Source: Bimuria novae-zelandiae CBS 107.79
Lineage: Eukaryota > Ascomycota > Dothideomycetes > Pleosporales > Didymosphaeriaceae
Direction: 5' to 3'
Assembly (NCBI GenBank): GCA_010015655.1
Contig: ML976671.1
Coordinates: forward strand, 448,405-497,485
DNA length: 49,081 bases
Shown here: piece by piece, positions 1 through 12,124 of the stretch
How the letters are laid out: the number at the start of each line of letters is the position of its first letter
Numbering within the stretch: the first letter of the stretch is position 1
Translations under genes and position numbers: made by a program
Notes under the pieces: generated by a model
The model's database searches: none
Told to the model about the DNA's origin: nothing
Seen by the model: the letters and a program-made list of their open reading frames with translations, nothing else

Positions 1-150
1 AGCAGCAGCAGCGCTTACTCTTAAGTCTATGTGTACTAAGTGGCAAATATAATTGTTGTCGTTGAAAAATCGCGATTCAAAATAGTGTGGCTATCTTAGT
101 TAGGGTGGCCGAGAAGTATACGTGGCCGAAAAGTATATGGCCGAGCTTAG
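1..150. mobile_element. Probable end of a DNA transposon (cut by window start)
   Basis: Homology to Gypsy pol begins abruptly at about 151: 'gatatataacctagagcg' is shared with the B3 copy near 30429, while the sequence to its left is unrelated and not RIP-mutated. A 17-bp unit, gtggccgaRaagtata plus one base, occurs at 105-121 and 122-138 with a partial third unit from 139. The segment ends in 'ta' next to the Gypsy sequence. Repeats next to a TA junction fit the end of a TA-targeting (Tc1/mariner or pogo-like) transposon inserted in the Gypsy copy, but only one end is visible, so this is inference. Confidence 0.4.
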
Positions 151-2269
151 ATATATAACCTAGAGCGGTGGTATTATATCTATACTAACGCATTAGACTA
201 CGCGCTAGGAGCCATGCTCCTATAAAAATATAATAATAAGAAATAAAGACTAGTATTTTACTATTTAAAAAAGTTCTTAAGAGCAAAACCTAACAATAAA
301 ATTTATAATAAGGAACTTTTAGTAATTATTAACTATTTTAAGTAGTAGGAAGCTTAGCTTAAGAAAGTAAAATATTAAATAAAGGTTTTCTTTAACTATT
401 AAAACCTTACTCGCTTCATAACCACGAAGAAGCTTAATAGAAGACAGGCTAAATAGTCTAAATAATTAGTAGAATATAACTTTTAGATTACCTTCCTAGC
501 TGGAATAGCCAACGGAGCGGCGAATACCCTTAGCAGGTGATCTAATCTCATAGAAAAAGACTACAACGTCGACCACAACGCCATTCTTATAAAGGTAAAG
601 GATAGAACGCTGCGCTATAATGAAACACAGCTTACGCCTGTGCTAGAAGCACGACGTATATACCTTACCTATTATAGACCTCTTATAACTAATTTCTAAG
701 ACTATAAAAGGCTTATAGATAGCAATTAACACGCGTATAACCTTAATTAAGATATAAAATTACCTACACGCGATTGTAAAAATAGGGTGGAAATAAGTAA
801 CTAAGTAGCACTATTGTTAGTTAAGAAGCTACACGAAGATAAGGAATAAGAATACCTAAAAATTATAAAAATAACGCGCTAAGTCGCGAATAAATATACT
901 ATTTTTAGGCTATAGTAAATAGTATAAAAGGTACTGGGTAACTATTTAGCATGTTACTAGAATAAGCCTAAAAGATATAAGTCCTATAGTCTTTTACAAC
1001 TACTATAGCCGCCCCTAAGACTATAGTCTAGTGTAACTATAGACTTTATTATAAAGCTCTTAGCGTTACTAGCACTAAAGAATAAACGCCTCTATAACTT
1101 TATTTTAATTATAGTCTATTAGCTAACTAAGGAATTAAGATTTGTGCTAGTTAGGGAAGCTGTATTAGTAGAAGAACTAGCCAATATAGTAAAATAAAAA
1201 CTTATATTTAAAGTTAAATAACTATACAAGTTTATTATTTATAGAGCTAAGATATTTGCATCTTCGTATTAGACTATATTTACCGCTACACTAGGTATTA
1301 AGCATAAGCTTACGACAAGCTTCTATCTAGAGATAGATAGATTAATAGAATAAACTAACTAATTACTAGAATAATACCTTTAGATATACGTAAATAAGCT
1401 ATAAGATAATTAGGTTAAGCTATTACTAATAGGTTAACTAGCATATAATAGTGCAAGATTAGCAACTATAAGATATTCGCCGTACTATACTAACTATAAA
1501 TATAAGCTAATAGCTTACTAAGATCTGTTAGATATTAAAAGCATTGCAAAAGACGTAGCTAATAAAGCTAAACTTATATAAGATCTATATAAAACACTAC
1601 GTAGAAATATTACACGACGTAATAAGTAAATAATAAGATAAGTAAATAGGAAAAGAATTAAAGGACTAACTTTTAAAAAGGGGGATAGAGTTCTCTTCTT
1701 ATCAAAATTTTTTAAGATAATATAGCTAAGTAAAAAACTAGATAACCTTTAAAAATGATTATTTAAAATTTAAGACGTTAGAGGCCTAGTTAATTTTAAA
1801 CTATAATTACTTATAGATACACGTATACACCTAGTCGTTTATAAATTATTATTAAAACTAGCACCACTAGACGCCGAGTTAGAGTTACACCTAAAACTTA
1901 AGGATAAAGAATACGAGGTTAAAGCAATTAAAGACTTATAGAAAATTAGACGTTAGTATAAGTACCCAGTAAAATAAGAAGGATAGCTAGAAAGCTATAA
2001 TACATAAAAACTAATAAGGAATCTTACTAATTGTAATGCAGCATTAAGGGACTTTTATAAGAAAAACTTAAAAGTACCGCGACTAAGAAACTAAAATAAT
2101 AATAAAGCTAAATTATTTTAAAAGTTAAAAGGAAGTTCTTTTATAACTAACTAAATAGTAAGGATTAGCTTAGTAAGGCTAGCGGGCTAAGTAGGCTAAG
2201 CTAAATTCTTATTTAACTTTTTTAAAGTAGTATTTTTAATAGCAATTGCTTCCTCCGCACGTTTTATAT

Positions 2270-2605
2270 TTAAAGCTAACTATTTAAATAAAGGCTCTTT
2301 TTTGTATAGGCTATATATATAGCCTTAAAAGCTATATCCTGCTCCTTCCACGCTTCTAGTATCTGCGCATCTAACTTTCGCTTCTCCACTACTAGCCAGG
2401 AAAACTCGTTGCGGGTAACGATAACGTCGCACTAAGCACCCCTCTATAGACACTTACTATACTTCCCTAAATAAATAGATACTTTGTAAACCCGCAAGTA
2501 GGTCTTATAATTAGGATACTTTAATACTATAATAGTCCTATATGCCTTAATGGCAGAAACAGGTTCGTAATAATAATAGGTACTAGATAAATAGTTAGCA
2601 GGCAT
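2270..2605 (-). pseudogene. Antisense Cys-motif frame in Gypsy B1
   Basis: Between the chromodomain and the 3' LTR the sense strand has no pol homology, but the opposite strand reads a frame from an ATG at about 2605 to about 2270. Near 2461-2426 it holds the residues YSKC, six positions, then C. Taking the Tyr as a RIP-converted Cys (TGT to TAT) gives C-x2-C-x6-C. A long charged helix-like stretch follows (VVEKRKLDAQILEAWKEQD at about 2390-2330). It carries a few RIP-type TAG codons. No family was recognised. Its position and layout match frames in the other three Gypsy copies here. Confidence 0.45.
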
Positions 2606-2710
2606 AACTCTTCTAGGATAAAGACTAAAAGGGAGAAGGATAGTATTATAAACTAAATATAAAGTAAAGGGAATAGACGCTTAAAGAGGTAAGATAACTA
2701 AGACTACGTT

Positions 2711-2887
2711 AAAATAAGGATGCTAAAAAGCTAACTATAGTAGTTACGTAATTACTTAGTTAATTAGTAAGACTAAGTAACTAAGTAAGATACGTAACTA
2801 CTTAGTTAATTAGTAAGACTAAGTAACTAAGCTAATTAAGTATATATATAGGACGGTTTCCTTTATACGCTTCTTATAATTAATTTA
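2711..2887 (+). repeat. 3' LTR of B1, upstream half, with 46-bp tandem repeat
   Basis: This is the upstream half of the B1 3' LTR; its exact start is uncertain. It contains a 46-bp unit beginning 'tacgtaaYtacttagttaat' twice in tandem (2745-2790 and 2791 to about 2831). From about 2842 ('tatatataggacggtttcc') it becomes homologous to the B3 LTR. The downstream half lies at 9940-10128, after the inserted B2 element. Confidence 0.6.
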
Positions 2888-3325
2888 TGTTATAAAGCTC
2901 TCACACCTTGCTCCGATCCGGGTTAGGGCGGTAAGGTATCGTGGTGCTTTATAGATTATTTAGTAGTATAAGTTAATGCGATACTTAGTGAGAGGCTAGA
3001 TAATCTAACCTTATAATAAAGTAAGATAACTATATAAGTTAACTATAAGAAGGAAATAATATAGGAGAATTATTATACTATATACTACTCTATTTCTTCC
3101 TCTGTCTTTAGGTAATCTAGCCCCCTTAGCGGATTACCTTAGTTCGAAGCTCTTAGCAGATTACCTTAATCTAGGGTTACTATTAGATTAGAGTTATATA
3201 ACTCTAACTAATATAAGTAACCCCGCGAGTCTTTATAAGCTAGTTATAATATAACTTTATTTACCTCCTCCTATTTATTCTTATTTATAGTTATATTACT
3301 ATTTAGGTTCCCTAAGCTCGTAACA
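2888..3325 (-). repeat. 3' LTR of Gypsy B2
   Basis: 438 bp. On the minus strand it starts tgttacgagcttaggg and ends gctttataaca (TG...CA). It has the same length as the copy at 9502-9939, and nearly all differences are transitions. The U3-like half holds two copies of an 'aaggtaatcYgctaag' motif. The half near its end matches B1 and B3. Confidence 0.9.
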
Positions 3326-3465
3326 TTATTCCCTCCTCTTAGGGTAATTATTCTAATACTTATTATTTTATAATTATACGGTGGCGCTAACGTGCACGCG
3401 TATAAGTAGCTACTAAAGTCTTTACTATAACTCTACCTTATACCCTTTTTATTACCTGCCTAATT

Positions 3466-3880
3466 ATGCCTAAAGTTTTAATAATGTCTTCTAACTAACG
3501 CTACTAAGACTAAATAAAGGCTATTCTAGACGCGGGTGTAGAGATGCTAACTTTATATAGGTATTATAAAGAGACGGGGCTAAAATGCGTAGTAAAGCTA
3601 TTTACTAGTTTTTACGCTTATTATATTTAGGTAAAAGTTTAGTATAGTCTAGTTCTAACGTAGACTAAGCGTTAGGAGATAAAGGTAAAGCAGCGCTATT
3701 TTTAAAGTAATATATTTTACTTAAAGAAGAAGCTAGCTTAGAGAAAGTAAAAGTTATTTAATATTTAAAAATAGAAACGCTATTATAAGTTAAAAAAATT
3801 ATATTAATAAAAAAATTAGAGCGCCTAAAGTGCAAGGATAAGATTTTAAAGCTTTTTTTTTAAGAGTATAGATACTAGCG
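3466..3880 (+). pseudogene. Antisense Cys-motif frame in Gypsy B2
   Basis: This frame lies on the strand opposite to the element's gag-pol, between the chromodomain (low-coordinate end of pol) and the 3' LTR. It begins at an ATG at 3466 and reads to about 3880 with several RIP-type TAG codons. At about 3609-3650 it reads YAYYI-stop-VKV-stop-Y. With Tyr taken as RIP-converted Cys this gives C-x2-C-x6-C. A Lys/Arg-rich helix-like stretch follows (about 3700-3830). No database family was recognised. It is the positional counterpart of the antisense frames in B1, B3 and D. Confidence 0.45.
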
Positions 3881-4564
3881 CCCTTGTTTCGTCTTTACTA
3901 TTATTACCTATATTTAACTTAGACTAATTATATGCTAATTTATTTATTTCTTTTAACCTCTTTATTTTTTTTTTTTTTTTTTACTTTTCTAAGTTCTTAG
4001 CTAATCTAGCTATAGGGCTTTTAGATACTCTACGTAGAACTTCTCTAGCGCTGTCTTATAGTTTGTAAGGTTCTGTACTAGTTCCTATATATTATGGCTC
4101 TCTAGCTATCCTTCCTACTTTACTAGGTACTTATACTAATATTTAATTTTTTATAAGTTTCTAATTACCTTAACCTCGTACTCCTTATTCTTAATTTTAA
4201 ATTATATTTTTAGTTTAGCGTCTAGCGGTGCTAGTTCTAATAAGGATTTATAGAAAACTAGGTGTATACGTGTATCTATAAGTAACTATAGTTTAAAATT
4301 TACTAGTTCTTTAACCTCCTAAATTTTAAATAGTTCTTTTTAAAGGTTATCTAGTTTTTTGCTTAGCTATGTTATTTTAAAGTTTTTTTATAAGAGGAAA
4401 ACTCTATCCCTCTTTTTAAAAATTTGTCTTTTAATCCTTCTCTTATTTACCTATTTTGCTATTTATTTATTACGTCGTGCGATATTTTTGCGTAGTGTTT
4501 TATATAGATCTCGTATAAGTTTGGCTTTGTTAGCTGCGTCTTTCGCAATGCTTTAGATGTCTAA

Positions 4565-4650
4565 CGGATCCCGGTGGATCGTTGGCTCACATCCGTGATT
4601 GGTGTAGTATGGCGAGTACCCTGTAGTCGCCGACCTTGCACTATTGTATG
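4565..4650 (-). other. RIP-spared patch in B2 integrase
   Basis: About 85 bases of the B2 integrase C-terminal region keep normal composition with CA and TG dinucleotides ('ggtggatcgttggctcacat'), while sequence on both sides is heavily TA-enriched. On the minus strand it reads YNSARSATTGYSPYYTNHG without stops, giving a view of the pre-RIP integrase sequence. Confidence 0.6.
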
Positions 4651-7600
4651 CTAGCTAGGCTATTAGTAATAGCTTAACCTAATTATTCTAAAGTTTATTT
4701 ACGTATATCTAAAGGTACTCTTCCAACGTCTAATTTATTTATTTAGTTTAGCTATTTATTTTAGGATAGAAGCTCGTCGTGAGCTTATACTTCATTTCTA
4801 ATTTAGTTATAAACGTGGTCTAATATAATAATGTAAATATCTTAGCTTTATCTATAATAAAATTATTTAGTTATCTAACCTATAATATTAGCTCTTATTT
4901 TATTACGTAAGCTAATCCTGCTACTAATATAGCTTCTTTAATTAGCACAAACCTTGACTCCTTAGTAAGTTAATAGATTATAACTAAAATTAAGTTATAA
5001 AGATCTTTATTCCCTAGTGCTAATAATGCTAGTAGCTTTATAATAAAGTTTATAGTTATACTAGACTATAGTCTTAGGAGTAGCTTTAATAGCTATAAGA
5101 GACTGTAGGGCTTATATCTTTTAGGCTTATTTTTATAATAGGCTAAATAGTTACTTAGAATCTTTTATACTACTTAGCGTAGCTTAAGGATAGTCTATTT
5201 TTTCGTAATCTAACGCGTTATTTTAGTAATTTTTAAATATTTTTAGTCCTTATCTTTGTATAGTTTCTTAATTAACAACGGAGCTAACTACTTACTAATC
5301 TAAATATAGTTTTAATAGTCTTATACTATTAATCTTATAGCTTAGTAAAGATTATACGCTTAGTAATTCTTATCTATAAGCCTATTATAGTCCTGTATCC
5401 TATTTATAACTAGTCTATAGTAGGTAAGGTCTTTGTGTCACACCTCTAGTGCTAGCGCAAGCTGTGTTTTATTATAGCGAAAGGTTTTATCCTTTACGTA
5501 GGTTAAGATTATAATATAGTTACCTCTATTATCTTCTTTTATAAGATCTAATTATCTACTAAGTGCGTTTACTATAGCGTTTACGTTTCCTAGTAGATAC
5601 GTGATGCGGAAATTAAATTCTACTATTTATTTAAACTATTTAGCCTATTATCTATTAAGCTTCTTAGTCGTCGTAAAGCGCGTTAAATTAAAGTAATTAA
5701 AGTACACCTTTATTTAGTACCTAGCACTTTTAAGCTACGCTTCTTATTACTTAAAGTAGTTAATAATTACTAGTAGTTCTTTATTATAGATCTTATAGTT
5801 AAGCTTTACTCCTAAAAACTTTCTTATATAGTAAAAGACTAGTTTCTATTTCTTATTATTATATTTTTATAATAATATAGCCCCTAACGCGTAATCTAAT
5901 GCGTCCGTGTAGATGCGATGATACCGCTCTAGGTCGTATATCTATAGTAGGGGTACCGCCAGGAATAGGCACTTTGGCTATTTAAAAGCTCTTTTTTCTA
6001 TTTTCTATAGAAGTTACTATTTTCCTACTTTAGTAAGTTTTATTAGTAAAATAGTAACCTTAGAGTAGTTCCTAATAAATTTATAATAAAAGTTAGTAAA
6101 GCCTAGGAAGGATTAGATATCTTTTATTAATTTTAGTAATAGCTATTTTTTTATTATTTTAATTTTCTTTAGGTCTATTTTAATACCTTCCCGGGATATT
6201 ACAAACTTAGATATTCTGTTTCTGCAACATAGAATTTATACTTTTTAGGGTGTAGGAGCAGTCTATGCTCTTATAGCTTTTATAACACCTTGCGAACATG
6301 TTCCTTATGTTCTTCTAGAGTTCTGCTTAAGTAGATTAATATGTTATCGAGATATGCCGTGCAGAATACGTCTAAATATTTATATAATACTTAATTTATA
6401 AGCTCTTAAAAGGTTGCTAGTACATTAGTTAGCCCTATTAGTATAAATATATACTTAAAGAGGCTATATCGCGTGTAGAAAGCTATTTTCTACTTATAAC
6501 CCTTTACTATTTAGATCTTGTAAGATCTATTCTAGATATTAAATTTTATAAGCTACTTAGCTCCTTGGAGTCGATCTATAAGCTCTATTATTAAGAGTGA
6601 TAAATAGCAGTTTTTAATAGTTATAGTATTTAACTATTTATAATTTATATGGAGTCGCAGCCTATCGTCTTTCTTTTAAATAAAGAGTTTAGGAAAGGCT
6701 ATAAAACTTTAACTAAATTTTTACTTCTCTAAGCGTAGATTTTTCTCTATTAGCTCCTTTAATTCTTTCTTTTATTTATAAGTAAGGGGCCTTAGGCGCT
6801 TTAGCTATAGCTTAGCTCCTTTTACTAATAGTATCTTATAATCCTATTCCTTATATTTAGGTAGAACAGTCTTATTGTATTCCTTAAATAGGTCTATAAA
6901 TTCTTTATATTCTTTTAGTAAACTTAAGTTATTTAGGGCTATTTTAGCCTCTTAGACCTATATATAGTGCACCTAGCTTAGGTGTCGCTTAAAATCCTGT
7001 CTATCTTATATACTAATATTTTTTATATTTTAAATAGTTAGTTCTCCTTTCTTGCTTAAGGTTTTTAGGGGATCCTCCTTTTGCTAGGGCTCGCCTAAGC
7101 TATTACTAGTAGATTTTAGGAAAGGATCGTTAGTTTAATTTAGTCTATACATAGATTGTGTTATTCTAGCTATTTATATTTAATAATAGCTTTAATGTCT
7201 CCTATCTTTATAATAGTAAAAACGTGTTGGCTCTCTAGGCCTTCTATATTAACTTATACTAGCGCCGTCTTAAGGCGTAGCTAACTATTACTATATTATT
7301 ATAATTAGGTCCTATTTATAAGTCCTATTTACAGCGGTATCCTCTTATTATAATATAGTATATAATATTTTTTAATTACTTATAAGGTGATTAGACATGC
7401 GTCTGCCCCTAGGTTAATAAGTACTATAATATAATACCTATATACTATAATATCCTTAATTAAGCATTTCTTAACTTAGCAAGTATTTACTTAATAAGCT
7501 ATAATAATTATACTATTACTAGTGTGGCTTATTACCTAGTAATAATCTAGTTTTTTAAGTCCTTAGACTTATCTTAGACCTTCTATAAGACCTCTACCTC

Positions 7601-9501
7601 TTAAATCTAATCTTTAAGTTAGGCTAGCTTTAAGACTTCCTTAATCCTATGCTACTTATATAATTATTAATATAGTATATAGGTTTCTTTAATCTTATTA
7701 GACTTATATACTCCTTAGTTTCTGTGTTGTAGGTAATTTAAAGTAAGGCACTTATTTTATACTAAAGTATTATATTTTGAGTAGTTATTAAAAGAAGCTA
7801 CTTCTTTCTATAGGCTTAGGTACGTAAAGCACTATAGGTTATATTAGTCTTACTTAATTAATAAGTAATCTTTGTCTCTTCCTAGCTATATGCTCCCTAT
7901 TATTATGCTAATATTGTAAGGGTCTAGGCTCTAGGAAAACTAGCCTATTTTAAACTATTATTATCTATATAACTTATAGGTAATATTAAAATATTAGTAC
8001 TAGCTATTTTACTTATAGCGCTTAGCCTAATAGACTAGAAAGTACTTATAGTAGTTATTAGATATACTATACTAGCTTTTCCTTAGTCTATAGTGCTTTA
8101 AGCTTTTAGAAAAATAAGAGGCCTTAACTTTAGTCTTAAAGTGCTATTAGCATCCTTTGCGCGTGTATTGCTACTACATAGTATATTCGTGCTATTCCTA
8201 TATTGTAATCTAGCGTAGGTACTGCTTTAGGATTCCTTATAGCTTCTTAGTAAGCTAATAGGCATCCTATGCGTATAGTCCTTAAATAATTACCTTAGTC
8301 TTATACTAAGATAAGTAATGTAGTGTACTACTACATATCTAGTAAGTGTTGTCTACTAGTTATTAAAAGATCTAATATTTATAGAGAGTTTTTTATTTTT
8401 TCTATTTTTTTTACTAGCTTAGGGATCTCCTACGTAAGATTTACCTCCTTTGCTTTTGCTAACGTAAGGGTGGCTATAGCTACTTATAAGAAATTAGTTA
8501 TATTAACCTTAGTCTTCTAACCTTCGCAATCCCTAGCAAAGTAACCTTACTTATTATATTAGAGGCAGGTTTTATCTTTAAACCTCCTTTTTTTTTCTAT
8601 AAAATACTACTTTTACCCTAATAACCCTTTTTTAATTTATATAGCTGCCTTCCCTTGCTATTTTTCCTCTTGCACTATTAGGCTTTATTAGCTATAATAA
8701 TATCTCCGTCCTAGTCTCTTCTTACGGGTCTGGCTCAATTTTCTTTTTTAGTAAGTAGCCTAGTGCTATACTGTTTTCTAGCTTACGCTTATACAAGCGA
8801 TTATCTACTTTAATAGTATTATTTATAAGCTTTTCTAGATTATTTACTTTTTCTTAGTAGACTAGTTTGTCCTTAACTATTTCCTTTAGCCTATTATAGT
8901 AAGTAATTATAAGTGGGGCGTTCCCCTATTTATTAAGCTCTACTATAATTTATTTAAACTCTAGGATGTAAAGCACTGCTAATTTTTCCTAACGTAAGTA
9001 TTAGAGGCGTATTTTAGCCTAATATTCTTTATTAACTATACTAAATATCTTCTTTATAGCTTTATAAAAAGACTTTTAATTCTTAAAGGTATTCTTAGTA
9101 GCGTCTAAGTTATAATCCTTTAAGTTACTATTTTTAAGAAAATTATTAATTATTAGTCTTGCCTACGCGGCTGACTTGTCTTATATATTTATATAGGTAA
9201 CTAAGATTTTATTTTATTCTATTTTAAACCTTTCTAGGTTATAGTACATAAATAGTTTTATCTATAGTAGGAACGTTCCTAGGTGGCCCTTTCTAGTATA
9301 GGGTTTAGGTTTTAAGACTTTTAGTTAGTATTTTATATTCTCCTAGGTGCTTATCTTCTCGCCTATATAGTTAATAATTTCCTATAGCTAGGCTATCTAA
9401 GCTACTTATTTAATAACTATTTTTTATAGCGTCTTTTCTTTAGGTGCTAGAGCTATAGTGGTTAAACTAGATCTTACTATTATACTATAAAGTAATTAAA
9501 G

Positions 9502-9939
9502 TATTATAAAGCTCTTACACTTTACTCTAATTTAGGTTAGGGTAGTAAAGTATCGTAGTGCTTTATAGATTATTTAGTAGTATAAGTTAATGCGACACTT
9601 AGCGCGAGGCTAGATAATCTAATCTTATAATAAAGTAAGATAACTATGTAAGTTAACCACAAGAAGGAAATAACATAGGAGAATTATTATACTATATACT
9701 AGTCTATTTCGTCCACTATCTCTAGGTGATCCGGCCCCCTTAGCGGATTACCTTAGTTTAAAGCTCTTAGCGGATTACCTTAATCCAGGGCTACTATTAG
9801 ATTAGGGTTATATAACCCTAGCTAATATAAGCGACCCCGCGAGTCCTTACGGGCTAGTTATAGTATAACCTTATTCGCCTCCTCTTATTTATCCTTGTTT
9901 GTGGTTGTATCACTATCCGGGTTCCCTAAGCTCGTAATA
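9502..9939 (-). repeat. 5' LTR of Gypsy B2
   Basis: 438 bp, the same length as the LTR at 2888-3325. Both termini show RIP changes: the end next to the internal region reads tattataaag instead of tgttataaag, and the outer end reads ctcgtaata instead of ctcgtaaca. Confidence 0.9.
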
Positions 9940-10128
9940 ACTTATATATCTTTTATACGAGTATGTTCTCCTATACAGACTAATAGTTGTTTTATTTATT
10001 ATAAGATTAAATTATATAGCTACGTGCTAAGTGCCGCATTAATTTATACTATTAAATAATTTATAAAGTGCTACTTTAGCCTTACCGCCCTAACCTAGAT
10101 CGGACCAAGGTGTGAGCGCTTTATAATA
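9940..10128 (+). repeat. 3' LTR of B1, downstream half
   Basis: It begins with the actta target-site copy and aligns with the ends of the B3 LTRs (24840-25028 and about 33184-33372), including 'ctcctatacagactaatag' and the terminal 'gtgagcgctttataata' (ACA changed to ATA). It completes the LTR begun before 2888. Confidence 0.85.
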
Positions 10129-10306
10129 ACCTCTTACTACCTCTTACTAGATCCGCTATGCTGGCCACACAATCTAGATTATTATTAAGGGAGTTATGTA
10201 TTGCAAAGAAATTCCTACTTTCGAGAAAGCTCTTGCCTGAGCTACTCTAAAAAAGTAATTTAAACTATACTAAGAGTAAGACGTTATTAAAAATCTATAT
10301 AACTTT
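10129..10306. other. TA-rich spacer, no gene recognised
   Basis: This is sequence between the B1 LTR end and the small LTR element. It continues at 12125-12357 after removal of that element. It is partly RIP-like, with no domain or open frame that I can identify. It may be the edge of an older repeat. Confidence 0.4.
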
Positions 10307-10478
10307 TGTTGCAAAAGGCACCTTGCTAGAGCTTTCTGCGCTAGCTAGGGTTAAGCCAAGCAGCTAAGCAGCCAAGCACGTAATTCCCTAAACCTATAAA
10401 TAGCTAGTTATTATAGAGCTTCCTCTCTTTAATAATCTTTATTTTTAAGCTCCTTAATTGTTATAACTATGCGCTATA
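10307..10478 (+). repeat. Left LTR of small element
   Basis: 172 bp from tgttgcaaaagg to gcgctata. It aligns base for base with 11953-12124, apparently without indels. It is the better preserved copy at its start, with TG, GC and CA still present. Confidence 0.8.
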
Positions 10479-11952
10479 GTTATAAGCCTAGTACCTTTAT
10501 AATACTTTATAGTATACTTACTTTATACTAATTAATAATTATAGTAGTAAACTATTTCCTACTCTTTATTATTCTTACGCTTACGTCTGGACGCTTATAA
10601 CCTATAATAGAGCTAGACTATATAATAACTACTATAAAGCTATTAGTAAGTAACTAACTTATAAATTATAATTTATTTTTATCTTAATACGCGTAGCTTA
10701 AGTACCACGTAAAAATTTAAGAAATATAAAGTTATATTAACCCTAAAGCTCTTAAGTAAATAAATATATATAACTAGGCTCTAGAGCTACTAGATATAAA
10801 TACTAAAGGTAAGCCCTATATATAATAGCTTAAATACTATAAGCTAAAGTCGACTATTTATAATTAGCTTATAATAAAGCTTTAGGTACTCTAAAATTAG
10901 GTCTATATTATAATTAATATATAAAGGTTAAAGCTTATAATATTATAATTAAGTAAGTAGTAGACGCTATAGGCGCTAATTAGAGAACTTAAGAATAATT
11001 TTTATTTAAGCAATAAGAATTAGAAGGAGCAGGTACGATATATATATAGAGAGGCTACCCTACGCCCACAAAGTAGTAGAATAACAGATATAACTAAATG
11101 GCTATTTAAATAGAACCACGCACACGCTAACGCTATACTTTTAAATCTCTTAAAGATAAAAGGTACGCTACTAATAAAGGTTTTTCTACGCTTAGTATTA
11201 TAATATAACTATAAATAGGCTTAGAAAGAGCTTAATAACCTATTACGACTAGGCGTAGTAATAACTCTATTTTTAAAAGGATACGCTCGCTAGCTCGCGT
11301 AGCTTAGCTAAATAACTGAGTACGTAAATATATACGCTACGCTTAAAGGACGTACTCCTAATATAAGCTATAAGTGCCTATATAGAGCAAATAGCTAGCA
11401 TTAATAGAAGCCTATAGAGTGTAACCGCCTTTAGTACGCGCTCTAAAGAGAAGCTTTTTATAAGTTTTATAATAAGCTTATAAGTAAGAAAATTAGTAAA
11501 ATTAAGAGCTAGATTTAAAAACATTAGTAAAAGGTATTATTAACTAAGCTTAAGTATAAAAAGTAGGTAGTAGACCCTCCTCTAGGCTTTTTAAGAAATA
11601 TTAAAGTATAGATTATAATAAGCCTATAAATAAATAAGCCTTTACTAGCTAGGCGCTATAATCCTATAGCTACTTATTTTCTTATTTATATATATGAGTA
11701 CTCGCGCGGGTTACGTTACAAGTAGATAATTACTTTTAAATATTTATTAAAGCTTTATAGTAAAAGTACGCTGCTTTTTTTCTTCTTTACCTTTCTCTTA
11801 AAACTATATATAAACTAGCTACTTAGACTAATTACTTAGCAAGCTAGGGATTTAAGCTAGGCGCTTTTTAAGCTCTACGCGTAAGTTTACTACCTTTTAT
11901 ACTTTAAGTTATTATTTAGCTTATTTTACTACGCTTTATAAGCTAGAAGGTA

Positions 11953-12124
11953 TATTATAAAAAGTATTTTATTAAAGCTTTTTACGCTAGCTAAGGTTAA
12001 GCTAAATAGCTAAGTAGCTAAGCACGCGATCCTCTAAACCTATAAATAAATAGTTATTATAAAGCTTCCTCTCCTTAATAGACTTTGTTTTCGAGCTCCC
12101 TGATCGTTGTGACTGTGCGCCATA
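11953..12124 (+). repeat. Right LTR of small element
   Basis: 172 bp starting tattataaaaag, which is the left copy with C-to-T and G-to-A changes, and ending gtgcgccata. It is better preserved than the left copy over its last 60 bases, so RIP changes are unevenly distributed between the two. Confidence 0.8.

Larger units (their letters stand above)
2888..9939 (-). mobile_element. Complete Gypsy chromovirus B2 (minus strand), RIP-degraded
   Basis: This is a full-length LTR retrotransposon of 7052 bp with two 438-bp LTRs (2888-3325 and 9502-9939), flanked by attta (2883-2887) and actta (9940-9944), a 5-bp duplication with one RIP-type change. On the minus strand it reads gag (about 9440-8450) with a CCHC knuckle near 8575-8525, reverse transcriptase (the YLDN form of YLDD near 6350), RNase H (about 5990-5600), integrase (about 5500-4400) and a chromodomain (about 4210-4090). 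Many in-frame TAG/TAA codons make it non-functional. It sits inside the 3' LTR of B1, so it is younger than B1. Confidence 0.9.
151..10128 (+). mobile_element. Gypsy chromovirus B1, 3' part, RIP-degraded, split by element B2
   Basis: This is the 3' part of a Ty3/Gypsy element. It occupies 151-2887 and 9940-10128; 2888-9939 is a later insertion. With RIP stops ignored, frames read RNase H (about 151-560), integrase (about 620-1690, with the 'LAYNSAR' region near 1436) and a C-terminal chromodomain (about 1900-2010, resembling YxYxVKWEGW with W as TAG). Chromodomains in this position define chromoviruses and are thought to guide integration. Stops are frequent and TA-rich, so nothing is expressible. 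The 5' end is lost at about 151. The 3' LTR is interrupted by B2, whose 5-bp duplication attta/actta differs by one C-to-T change. Confidence 0.88.
10307..12124 (+). mobile_element. Small LTR retroelement with unrecognised interior
   Basis: Two 172-bp LTRs (10307-10478 and 11953-12124) flank 1474 bp and are bordered by a perfect 5-bp duplication, acttt (10302-10306 and 12125-12129). The LTRs differ mainly by transitions, so both were subject to RIP. The interior is densely stop-filled on both strands, and no reverse transcriptase, integrase or gag motif could be read. Its size fits a non-autonomous element mobilised by a larger relative, or an internally deleted one. Strand is assigned arbitrarily from the TGTTGC... 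start. Confidence 0.75.

Noticed and set aside
2745..2831. Possible CRISPR-like direct repeats
   Set aside because: Only two tandem units without spacers, inside a eukaryotic LTR.
4359..8520. Short open frames of about 65 codons at 4359-4556 and 8323-8520
   Set aside because: They lie in RIP-degraded Gypsy B2, antisense to its pol/gag, with compositions reflecting TA-rich DNA.
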